DNA of 7,167 nt, taken from an uncultured Erysipelotrichaceae bacterium (GTDB taxonomy: Bacteria; Bacillota_I; Bacilli_A; Erysipelotrichales; Erysipelotrichaceae). A program made the translations under genes and the position numbers. Under the pieces are notes generated by a model. It was not told where the DNA came from, did no database searches, and saw only the letters and a list, made by a program, of their open reading frames with translations. Of the stretch, positions 1 to 6,015 are shown in pieces; position 1 is the stretch's first letter, and every line of letters starts with the position of its first letter. Where the stretch lies: the NCBI GenBank assembly GCA_946621045.1, contig CAMOOA010000063.1, positions 1 to 7,167 on the forward strand, written 5' to 3'.

Positions 1-139
1 CGGAACTGCTTGCCCAGCCCTCGTCATGCTCGGTCGTGAGCACGCATACCTGCATGCCCGGCCGGAAGATCTGCGACAGAAATTCCGCTGCCCAAGGTCT
101 GTCAAAATTTGTCTTGTTCGCAATCAGGGTGCGTTTCAT
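1..139 (-). CDS. N-terminal fragment of an unrecognised protein (runs off left edge)
   Basis: Only the first 46 codons are in the window; the gene continues past base 1. The ATG at 139-137 has a good Shine-Dalgarno, AAGGAGAG at 146-153 on the minus strand, 6 bases upstream, which fixes the start. The protein begins MKRTLIANKTNFDRPW and contains VCVLTTEHDEGWASSS near the edge. It looks like an alternating strand-helix-strand start: strand RTLIANK, helix around residues 15-25, strand VCVLTTE. There is no signal peptide or membrane segment in this part. I do not recognise the family. The fold start would suit a class-I glutamine-amidotransferase-like or other Rossmann-type enzyme, but this is only a guess. 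It is divergent from acyP, with 64 bases between the two starts. Confidence 0.6.
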   Translation of the reverse strand, partial: MKRTLIANKTNFDRPWAAEFLSQIFRPGMQVCVLTTEHDEGWASSS

Positions 140-145
140 TTCAGT

Positions 146-153
146 CTCTCCTT
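146..153 (-). promoter_or_regulatory. Ribosome binding site of the left-edge partial gene
   Basis: AAGGAGAG read on the minus strand, with a 6-base spacer to the ATG at 139. It is the main evidence that the partial left-edge reading frame is a real gene. Confidence 0.6.
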
Positions 154-174
154 CCGCCCGGCGGCTTCCGTTAA

Positions 175-183
175 TGGTATAGT
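175..183 (+). promoter_or_regulatory. Possible extended -10 promoter of acyP
   Basis: TGGTATAGT fits a TGn extended -10 element. No convincing -35 box lies 16-18 bases upstream. Start of transcription would be near 190, giving a very short leader with the acyP Shine-Dalgarno almost at its 5' end. It shares its TATA bases with the predicted minus-strand promoter. Weak prediction. Confidence 0.25.
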
Positions 184-204
184 GTAATCGGAGAATCAAA
201 TCAA
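176..204 (-). promoter_or_regulatory. Possible sigma-A-type promoter for the left-edge gene
   Basis: Read on the minus strand, TTGATT (204-199) is followed after 17 bases by TATACC (181-176). This would place transcription start near 169, about 30 bases before the ATG at 139 and upstream of its Shine-Dalgarno. The match to consensus is partial and no experiment supports it. The -35 element touches the acyP start codon. Confidence 0.3.
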
Positions 205-497
205 TGATAAAGCGATATCACATGATCGCAGAAGGACGCGTCCAGGGCGTCGGCTTCCGCTCCTTCTGCATGCAGAATGCCCTGACATTCAACCTCACCG
301 GTTCCGTCCGCAATATGGAGAACGGAATGGTAGAGATTTTTGTGCAGGGCGATGAGAACGATCTTGTCCGGTTTATTCATAAGATCCGCGAAGGAAACCG
401 CTGGATCCGTGTGGATGATATTTCCGTAAAGGAAACTGCAGTTGACCCGAAGGAAAAGAAGTTCCGTTATGACTTCTATTCTTCGTCCTGGTACTGA
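204..497 (+). CDS. acyP: Acylphosphatase
   Basis: A 97-residue protein, the normal size for the small one-domain acylphosphatases (ferredoxin-like fold). These cytoplasmic enzymes hydrolyse carboxyl-phosphate bonds such as those of acetyl phosphate or 1,3-bisphosphoglycerate. The signature loop GRVQGVGFR is at residues 11-19, with the phosphate-binding catalytic arginine at R19. The second signature, GSVRNMENGMVEI, is at 33-45, with the catalytic asparagine at N37. The usual GWVRN tryptophan is serine here, which does not remove a catalytic residue. The ATG at 204 has GGAGA at 190-194, about 9 bases upstream; the internal ATG at codon 7 lacks a better site. The gene appears monocistronic. Its last 22 bases overlap, tail to tail, the end of the DUF4091 gene. 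Family assignment is secure; the physiological substrate is unknown. Confidence 0.96.
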   Translation: MIKRYHMIAEGRVQGVGFRSFCMQNALTFNLTGSVRNMENGMVEIFVQGDENDLVRFIHKIREGNRWIRVDDISVKETAVDPKEKKFRYDFYSSSWY

Positions 498-2302
498 GTC
501 ATCAGGGCACGTAGTGTTTCCGATACCGATCCGCCTTCTTTGCCGCGCTGTGCCGTCAGTGCAATCAGTGCGGCTTTTCTGATGCCTTCTTCCGTCCGCA
601 GCGTCTGGGAAGCGATCGATGCCCGGTTCGCATCGGATACGGCACTCATTGCGCCGTATGCGTTGTACGTACCGCCGAAGCGTTCCAGACTGCGGAATAC
701 CTGCCGCAGGACCTCCGCATCGCTGACCGGAAGTGCCTCTTCAAGAATTCGGTATTTCCGTGCATCATTCAGTCCCTGCTGGATCATCCGCAGCCGGACA
801 GACGGACACGGAACCGGATCTGCGGCGCTTTTTTCATCCGGATAGATCAGAAACGTATCGCCGGACTCAAAGTGCGGCGCATCCGAACAGGTTCTCGGGT
901 CTTCCGGCCAGGCATTCAGTGCCCAGCGCAGATATCCGTCAAAGCCGCGCAATGCAAGATACTGCATGGTCCATACGGATTCGCAGGGATCGCTGATCAC
1001 AAAGGCATTCGGGTAGTTGGTGGAACAGTTGTACAGGGTCGTCGCGAGACCGAGCGAAGCCCGGTGCGAGAGAAATGCGTCGAATTCCGGATTATTCTCC
1101 GGAACGGATGCGATGGAAATCGAAAGATAACCAATCTGATCATACAGGGCGGTGTCGCGCGGAATGACATTGACTGCCGCCGCAAACGAGATCTTATCTC
1201 CGTCCGGCACCGACTTTACAAGATCAATCGCCGTCTGGAAGTACGGAATTCCCCGCTCATCCACAAACATTACCGTCCGATCGAGCCATCCCTTTTCCTT
1301 CAGATGTCCGGTAAAAAGATACAGGAAGGTTTCCCAGTACCAGCGCCATTCCCCGCTGCCCGGTGCAAGAACGACACGGAACGGATTGTTCATATCATCG
1401 TAAACCGTGAGATCATTGTCGAACGGCAGAATGGAAAAGCACTCGATCGGTCCGGTGATTCCTTCTGACTCACACAGTTCCACCCATGTATCAAACCGGC
1501 TGAAATCAAACCAGAGATTCCCGCTGCCGTCGATATTCCATTTCACCAGCGACGGACAGTCCCGGTAGGTCTGATGCGCCCAGGGCTCTTCCGTGATCGT
1601 ACAGGTGATATGATTTCCGCCCGCTTCCCGGTACAGCGCCAGTTCCTTCCGCAGCGCCGCAAGATGGGCATCACTGAACGGTTCTTCAATCGAATCATAG
1701 TAACTGACCGAGGCAAACGGGTACTGCCAGAGATCAACCGAGAGTTCCTGCTGTGAAAGCTTCAGCGGTGTTACGACCAGTTCAATATGAAGTTCATAGG
1801 CACGGTCCGCCTGAATGATCACATCCCCGTCATAGCGGCCGGAGGAGTCCGGTCCGGCTGTGACTTCAATCCAGAAATATGCAGTTTCTCCTGCCGCAAG
1901 ATCGGTTTCCGTCTCCGGGCTGATGCGGTCATATGCATCGACATGCGGAATATAGGGATCCGTCCCCATGCCGAGTCCCGCGCTGACCGTCCGAAGCAGG
2001 CCGATCGATGCCCGCGGATGATCTTCCTGACGCACGCCGCTGAGATCTTCCAGCGCCGCGCTTACATGCGTATCGGATTCCGCAGTGACGGCAGCCTTGA
2101 GATATACCGTTTCCTCCTGCCAGGCGGAAACATATACCGCTTCTTTTCCTTCATAGGGATACATTGCGGTCAGTTCCGGACTGGAGGTATCCATGCCGGG
2201 ATAGGTAAAGGAACAGCGCAGCGCATCCCCTTCCGCCTGAACGGAAGTAAGCGTGCCGGCAATCAGTGCGGCGCAGACGGCCGCTGCGATCTGCTTTTTC
2301 AT
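476..2302 (-). CDS. Secreted DUF4091 / GH123-like putative glycoside hydrolase
   Basis: A 608-residue protein. Residues 1-23 look like a Sec signal peptide: KK, then a hydrophobic stretch at 4-18, then VQA before a likely cut at A23/E24. There is no lipobox, LPXTG or transmembrane anchor, so it is probably released. Residues about 28-180 look like a beta-rich N-terminal domain. From about 185 to 465 a TIM-barrel-like region follows, with MFVDERG at 345-351; the adjacent D348-E349 pair matches the Asp-Glu pair used by GH123 beta-N-acetylgalactosaminidases in substrate-assisted catalysis. The DUF4091 region carries GFDGYLRWALNAW (453-465), GDTFLIYPDE (481-490) and PSVRLRMIQQGLNDARKY (500-517), all typical of that family. 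The ATG overlaps the stop of the upstream methyltransferase gene (ATGA) and has GGAGG at 2309-2313. The family is well supported; the sugar substrate is not predictable. It is the last gene of the operon. Confidence 0.87.
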   Translation of the reverse strand: MKKQIAAAVCAALIAGTLTSVQAEGDALRCSFTYPGMDTSSPELTAMYPYEGKEAVYVSAWQEETVYLKAAVTAESDTHVSAALEDLSGVRQEDHPRASIGLLRTVSAGLGMGTDPYIPHVDAYDRISPETETDLAAGETAYFWIEVTAGPDSSGRYDGDVIIQADRAYELHIELVVTPLKLSQQELSVDLWQYPFASVSYYDSIEEPFSDAHLAALRKELALYREAGGNHITCTITEEPWAHQTYRDCPSLVKWNIDGSGNLWFDFSRFDTWVELCESEGITGPIECFSILPFDNDLTVYDDMNNPFRVVLAPGSGEWRWYWETFLYLFTGHLKEKGWLDRTVMFVDERGIPYFQTAIDLVKSVPDGDKISFAAAVNVIPRDTALYDQIGYLSISIASVPENNPEFDAFLSHRASLGLATTLYNCSTNYPNAFVISDPCESVWTMQYLALRGFDGYLRWALNAWPEDPRTCSDAPHFESGDTFLIYPDEKSAADPVPCPSVRLRMIQQGLNDARKYRILEEALPVSDAEVLRQVFRSLERFGGTYNAYGAMSAVSDANRASIASQTLRTEEGIRKAALIALTAQRGKEGGSVSETLRALMTQYQDEE

Positions 2303-3042
2303 TTCGGACCTCCGTTCTGATTCAGTTCATACATCATGATGCCTCCCGCTACGGCAACATTCAGGGATTCAAATCCTGCCATCTCGATCCGCACCCGTTC
2401 ATCCGCGATGTTCTGCAGTTCCCGCGATACACCGCTTCCTTCATTGCCGAGAATCACCGCAAAGCGCGCAGGATGTTTCAGCTCTCCGAGCGGGACAGCA
2501 TCCTCAAGCGTGGTCGCAATGACAGCGATTTCCTCCTGTTTCAGCTTTTCCGCACAGGATACAAGATCCGTTTCCCGGATGACCGGAATATGAAACAGAC
2601 TTCCCTGTGTGCTTCGGATCACCTTGTCGTTATAGAAATCAACGGTCTTTTCGGAACAGATGATCAGGTCATACTGAAAACTCACCGCCGTACGGATCAG
2701 GGTGCCGAGATTCCCCGGATCCTGAATACCGTCAAGCACCAGAATACGGTTCATCGCGGCCGGCTCTGCCTTCTTCTGCCGGCATACCGCCACGGAATGC
2801 GCACCGGAAACACTCGCACTCAGTTTTGCGACAACATGCGCCGGCGCAAGGATCTTCGGCTCAAACGCATAGTCCTGCGCATGATCGGAGATGATCACTT
2901 CCACAAGTCCCTCGCGCAGTGCTTCCTCGATCAGATGATCTCCTTCCGCAAGAAAACGGCCGGTCCTGTCCCGTTCCTTTTTCTGCAGGAGTTTTGCCCA
3001 CTCTCTGATCCGCCCGTTGGCGGATGATTCAATCTGTTCCAT
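2299..3042 (-). CDS. SpoU/TrmH-type RNA 2'-O-ribose methyltransferase
   Basis: A 247-residue cytoplasmic SPOUT-class enzyme that should transfer a methyl group from S-adenosylmethionine to a ribose 2'-OH in rRNA or tRNA. The N-terminal substrate-binding domain (about 1-90) contains FLAEGDHLIEEAL (30-42), typical of the TrmH/RlmB group. Motif 1 is LDGIQDPGNLGTLIRTA (103-119), with the expected N111 and R117. Motif 2 is ILGNEGSGVS (197-206). Motif 3 is IEMAGFESLNVAVAGGIMMYEL (219-240), which forms the knot and cofactor pocket. All three motifs are intact, so it should be active. It starts 28 bases after the upstream methyltransferase gene, with only a weak AGAAGA-like ribosome site, and its stop overlaps the start of the DUF4091 gene. 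Which nucleotide it modifies cannot be told from sequence. Confidence 0.93.
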   Translation of the reverse strand: MEQIESSANGRIREWAKLLQKKERDRTGRFLAEGDHLIEEALREGLVEVIISDHAQDYAFEPKILAPAHVVAKLSASVSGAHSVAVCRQKKAEPAAMNRILVLDGIQDPGNLGTLIRTAVSFQYDLIICSEKTVDFYNDKVIRSTQGSLFHIPVIRETDLVSCAEKLKQEEIAVIATTLEDAVPLGELKHPARFAVILGNEGSGVSRELQNIADERVRIEMAGFESLNVAVAGGIMMYELNQNGGPK

Positions 3043-3070
3043 AACCGAATCTTCTTTCTGTTTCCTGTGT

Positions 3071-3808
3071 TTATTCCGGCCGGACCGCAGCGAAGTTGCG
3101 CTGGCGGTTTACTTCAAACCCGATCACTGCCGCTGCACCTGCCGCATTCAGGGCATTCCGGAAATCATTTGCGTACGGGATATAGATATTCGCATCGCAT
3201 GCATTCAGAACCGATGCGGACAATCCCCGCATTTCCCCGCCGATGGCAATCAGCACCGGCACAGTAAAGTCCGCTTCATAGATCGGCGAGGCATCCCTGC
3301 GCATCGCCGCATAGGCACGGATACCGTGCGCTCTCGCGTTCTGTATCACCCGGGCAGGATCCTCACTCATTACGATCGGAAGATATTCCGAGGCGCCGGC
3401 ACTCGATTTCAGAATGGTCGCCTCCGCGTGTTCCCAGGACCGTGCCCGCAGGATCAGGCCTGTGCATCCGCCGGAATACAGCGCGCGGATCACATAGCCG
3501 AGATTGTACGGATCTTCCGCACCTTCCAGCACCGCAAGAAACGGATCTGTACATGCATAAAGATCATCTTCCCTGTCATACCGCCGCGGCTCCGCCTCAC
3601 ACAGCACGCCCCCGTGGGTGCGGCCGGATGCCATCGCATCCAGTTCCTCCCGCGTCTGTTCCGCCAGGCGCACGCCGGCGGATTGTGCCGTTCTGCGGAT
3701 AAAATTGGCTTCTTTATCATGACGCGCACGGTCGAGATATACCGTATTTACCGTACGGTGTTTCCCAAGCAGCGCCGCCTTAACCGAAATGCTTCCTTCC
3801 AGTATCAT
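3071..3808 (-). CDS. Second SpoU/TrmH-like RNA methyltransferase, divergent subgroup
   Basis: A 245-residue SPOUT-family protein. The N-terminal region (about 1-85) includes MILEGSISVKAALLG and ASGRTHGGVL (60-69), the latter resembling the GxxHxGV element before the catalytic domain of RlmB-like enzymes. Motif 1 is LEGAEDPYNLGYVIRAL (94-110), with N102 and R108. LKSSAGASEYLPI is at 133-145. Motif 2 is IAIGGEMRGLS (187-197). Motif 3 is IYIPYANDFRNALNAAGAA (208-226), where the usual S-L-N is A-L-N and the segment before it is atypical. Probably a 2'-O-methyltransferase for rRNA or tRNA, but the altered motif 3 leaves activity and target open. Its ATG overlaps the stop of the U32 gene upstream (ATGA), and AAAGGCGG just before it may serve as ribosome site. 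It differs too much from the next gene to be a recent duplicate. Confidence 0.87.
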   Translation of the reverse strand: MILEGSISVKAALLGKHRTVNTVYLDRARHDKEANFIRRTAQSAGVRLAEQTREELDAMASGRTHGGVLCEAEPRRYDREDDLYACTDPFLAVLEGAEDPYNLGYVIRALYSGGCTGLILRARSWEHAEATILKSSAGASEYLPIVMSEDPARVIQNARAHGIRAYAAMRRDASPIYEADFTVPVLIAIGGEMRGLSASVLNACDANIYIPYANDFRNALNAAGAAAVIGFEVNRQRNFAAVRPE

Positions 3809-5028
3809 ACTGCCGCCTTTCTTAACAGTGCGCCGTCTGCCACTTCGAACGGCACCGGCATGAAAATCCTGCGCATCGGCACTCTGCTTGCCGCAAGCGG
3901 ATTTCCTTCTTCATCCCGAAGCCAGAGACACTCAAACACACGGTTGTTCATCCCCGGCTCCAGCACTTCGATCCGGTCTCCGGGATCGATCGGATTGCGG
4001 GTCTCGATTTCCAGAATGCCGTCCCTGTACGATTTTGCCGTACCGAGGAATGCATGGGAGACATCCGCGTCGGAATTTGCGTGATAGATGATGGAATCCG
4101 CTCCTTCCGGATTGTTCAGAAAGCCGCTCCATACTTCGCGGTTCTGTGCCGCCAGCACCTCCCGCAGATGATAGTTCATCCGTTCTTCGGACAGCGGTTT
4201 TTGCGTCTCATACAGTTCATCGATCATATGACGCAGCGCACTGACAACGGATGCCACATAGTATTCGGTTTTCATGCGGCCTTCGATCTTCAGGGATTTC
4301 ACGCCGGTTTCCATCAGATCCGGCAGAAAGGCAGCCGCGCAGAGATCCCGTGAACCCAGCGTAAAGAAACTGTCTTCCGTGCTCAGCGGACGGTCTTTCG
4401 TCCGCACTTCATAGTTCCAGCGGCAGGACTGGGCACATCCGCCCCGGTTGGCATCCCGCAGGGTCATCCGGTTGGAAAGCGTGCAGCGTCCGCTGAAATT
4501 GACGCACATGCCGCCGTGGATGAATACTTCGATATCCCTGTCCGTTTCCTTCTGAATCCGACGGATCTCTTCCAGCGAGCATTCTCTGGCAAGCACCACC
4601 CGGTCGCAGCCGGTAAGACTTATGATCGCATTTGCGGCGGCGGAGTTCAGAATCGAACACTGCGTGCTGGCATGCACTTCCAGCTTCGGCGCAGTCTTTT
4701 TCGCAAGACGCATTACAGCCGGGCTTGCGGCGATGATCGCCGTAACGCCGGCTTCCTGCAGGAAGCGCAGATAGTCTTCCAGCCCTTCCAGGTCCCTGTC
4801 ATGGGGAATCTCATTGACCGTCACATGGACATGGACACCCCGTTTATTCGCATAGGCACAGGCTTCGCGGATGTCCTCCGGTGTAAAGTTGGAGGCCCGG
4901 CTGCGCAGGCTGTACTGCTTTCCGCCGAGATATACGGCATCCGCACCGTAATCGACTGCGGTTTTCAGTCGCAGAAGATCTCCGGCCGGCGCAAGCAGCT
5001 CCGGTTTAGAGTATCGTTTCCTGTCCAT
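3805..5028 (-). CDS. U32 family protein, TrhP2/YrrO-like (putative tRNA hydroxylation factor)
   Basis: A 407-residue U32 'peptidase'-family protein. Characterised members (TrhP and RlhA in E. coli, YrrN/YrrO in Bacillus) act in RNA hydroxylation, not clearly in proteolysis. The N-terminal barrel starts PELLAPAGDLLRLKTAVDYGADAVYLGG (9-36). The U32 signature is EVFIHGGMCVNFSGRCTLS (167-185), with glycine where most members have GA. Cysteines C175, C182, C198 and C202 match the four-cysteine set expected to bind an Fe-S cluster. KSLKIEGRMK is at 244-253, and a beta-rich C-terminal domain follows from about 325. The start at 5028 is preferred because GGAGG lies 6 bases upstream (5035-5039); the frame stays open upstream to 5127 but that extension is basic, unlike the family, and overlaps the preceding gene. 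Overlaps: 23 bases with the upstream gene, 4 with the downstream one. Confidence 0.92.
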   Translation of the reverse strand: MDRKRYSKPELLAPAGDLLRLKTAVDYGADAVYLGGKQYSLRSRASNFTPEDIREACAYANKRGVHVHVTVNEIPHDRDLEGLEDYLRFLQEAGVTAIIAASPAVMRLAKKTAPKLEVHASTQCSILNSAAANAIISLTGCDRVVLARECSLEEIRRIQKETDRDIEVFIHGGMCVNFSGRCTLSNRMTLRDANRGGCAQSCRWNYEVRTKDRPLSTEDSFFTLGSRDLCAAAFLPDLMETGVKSLKIEGRMKTEYYVASVVSALRHMIDELYETQKPLSEERMNYHLREVLAAQNREVWSGFLNNPEGADSIIYHANSDADVSHAFLGTAKSYRDGILEIETRNPIDPGDRIEVLEPGMNNRVFECLWLRDEEGNPLAASRVPMRRIFMPVPFEVADGALLRKAAV

Positions 5029-5842
5029 AATACCCCTCCGTGCATTCCGGATGCGCCTTCCGCCAGGCAGCCGCAGAATCCGGTTCTTCCCGATGATGCA
5101 GAATCGCCTGATAAAGACGGAGCGCACTGATCAGATGTTCGTCCGACAGAAATGCGCCGTCCAGATAGAATGCGGACGCGCCGTGCTCCGCAAGCGGTTT
5201 TATATAATCAAAACTTTCAAGGACATAGTCCGTAAAGATCATTGTTCCGTGTGCTGTCTCCCTGATCGGATACCGGTCATCCCGTGTCTCTTCCTTCAGA
5301 TACAGCGGCTCATCCGGCAGACTCACCGCATACTGTTTCGCCCAGGAGGAAAGCAGCTTCCGGGCGGATACCGACATCAGAAGATGTCCGTGGATCACAA
5401 ATTCCGCACCCGGCTCTGTTTCCGCGATCCGGTACAGTTCCTCTGCGGTAAGCAGCGGAGAAACCGTTACTCCTCTGATTCCGGTTTCTTTCCAGAAACG
5501 GATGTCCTCACAGCTGGTCATCAGGGTTTCCGGCCGGTAGACAAGACGGCTTCGCATCGATTCGTCACACAGCGAAAGCACTGCGGGATCCGCAAACCAG
5601 ATGCGCTCCGGCCGAATTTCCGCAAGCCGGTTCAGGATCTCCTTCAGATCTTGAAGCTCCGTTTCCCGGTACAGCCGGTTTAAAAGCACGCCGAACGGGC
5701 GTGATGTATCAATTTCGTTCAGTTCAGTTTCCCGCAGGCCGCTGAATGCGTGATCCGCAGGCGCATAGACCGGAACAGCATGTTCCGCATATACGGCTTC
5801 CGCCTGTGCGGCAGCGGAAACTCCGACATAAAAAGGTTCCAT
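5006..5842 (-). CDS. Small U32 family protein, TrhP1/YrrN-like
   Basis: A 278-residue protein from the ATG at 5842. It is a reduced relative of its neighbour: RPFGVLLNRLYRETELQDL near 48-66, ETGIRGVTVSPLLTAEEL at 119-136, and GAEFVIHGHLLMSVSARKLLSS at 145-166, which aligns with the U32 signature (E-x-F-x-H-G). The cysteines are gone from that region (L-M and S-A in place of C and G-R-C); only C92, C111 and C267 occur. This fits the shorter partner of the Bacillus YrrN/YrrO pair, encoded next to the longer one and needed with it for tRNA U34 hydroxylation. The start is uncertain: no good ribosome site precedes 5842 (GGAAGG at 5861-5866 is 18 bases away), and the frame is open to a TTG at 5899. 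First gene of the operon; its 3' end overlaps the next gene by 23 bases. Confidence 0.82.
   Translation of the reverse strand: MEPFYVGVSAAAQAEAVYAEHAVPVYAPADHAFSGLRETELNEIDTSRPFGVLLNRLYRETELQDLKEILNRLAEIRPERIWFADPAVLSLCDESMRSRLVYRPETLMTSCEDIRFWKETGIRGVTVSPLLTAEELYRIAETEPGAEFVIHGHLLMSVSARKLLSSWAKQYAVSLPDEPLYLKEETRDDRYPIRETAHGTMIFTDYVLESFDYIKPLAEHGASAFYLDGAFLSDEHLISALRLYQAILHHREEPDSAAAWRKAHPECTEGYYGQETIL
5033..5040 (-). promoter_or_regulatory. Ribosome binding site deciding the start of the larger U32 gene
   Basis: CGGAGGGG on the minus strand; the GGAGG core (5035-5039) leaves 6 bases to the ATG at 5028. It lies inside the 3' coding part of the preceding gene and favours the 407-residue product over the longer open frame. 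Confidence 0.7.
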
Positions 5843-5875
5843 GAAGGCATTGTACCGTATCCTTCCAAACAGGGA

Positions 5876-5903
5876 AAGATACTTGACGGTATCGGGCAAT
5901 CAA
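5876..5903 (-). promoter_or_regulatory. Predicted promoter of the U32-SpoU-DUF4091 operon
   Basis: Read on the minus strand, TTGATT (5903-5898) and TATCTT (5881-5876) are separated by 16 bases. Transcription would start near 5869, about 27 bases before the ATG at 5842. If correct, the alternative TTG start at 5899 would not be on the mRNA. It overlaps the predicted folT promoter on the other strand. Prediction from consensus matching only. Confidence 0.35.
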
Positions 5904-5912
5904 TGCTAGTTT
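5883..5912 (+). promoter_or_regulatory. Predicted promoter of the folT transcript
   Basis: TTGACG (5883-5888) is followed after 18 bases by TAGTTT (5907-5912), preceded by a TGC extended -10 (TGcTAGTTT). Transcription would start near 5919, about 12 bases before the first base of the riboswitch aptamer. That position supports the prediction. Confidence 0.5.
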
Positions 5913-5930
5913 GAGTCTGTACAACATCTT

Positions 5931-5999
5931 ACAGTCGCGTTAAGTGCCGGCGAATCGGGAAATCTCCGGACGAAAAGCACAGTTGCTTGCGGTGGCTGT
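5931..5999 (+). ncRNA. THF riboswitch aptamer (class I, folT motif)
   Basis: The leader of folT contains the conserved blocks of the class-I tetrahydrofolate riboswitch in the right order: GCGTTAAGTG (5937-5946), ACGAA (5970-5974) and GCGGTG (5989-5994). Closing stem P1 pairs ACAGTC (5931-5936) with GGCTGT (5994-5999), with one G-U pair. An internal stem pairs CCGG (5947-5950) with CCGG (5966-5969), with GGGA in its loop. A short hairpin pairs AAGC (5975-5978) with GCTT (5985-5988). Class-I THF riboswitches bind reduced folates and usually lower expression of folate uptake or synthesis genes in Bacillota; here the downstream gene is a folate transporter, as expected. Assigned by comparing remembered consensus blocks, not by a covariance-model search. 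Confidence 0.9.
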
Positions 6000-6015
6000 T
6001 CGTTCCCCTGAAACT

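Noticed and set aside
434..445. Palindrome AACTGCAGTT in acyP as a terminator of the minus operon
   Set aside because: Perfectly symmetric with no loop and no U-run, and inside a coding region; more likely chance.
872..1468. Plus-strand open frame of 198 codons
   Set aside because: Antisense to the DUF4091 gene, whose frame carries clear family motifs; this one has none.
2266..3027. Plus-strand open frame of 253 codons
   Set aside because: Antisense to the intact SpoU methyltransferase; no ribosome site and no family resemblance.
2299..3808. Tandem duplication of one methyltransferase gene
   Set aside because: The two proteins share only the SPOUT motifs and differ throughout otherwise, so they are old paralogues, not a recent duplication.
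3017..4084. Long plus-strand open frame of 355 codons
   Set aside because: It lies opposite the two well-supported minus-strand genes at 3071-3808 and 3805-5028. Its translation is rich in R, H, C and P, with no recognisable motif, as expected for an antisense shadow in GC-moderate DNA.
5029..5127. 33-residue N-terminal extension of the larger U32 protein
   Set aside because: Very basic sequence with no family match, inside the upstream gene; GGAGG 6 bases before 5028 marks the real start.
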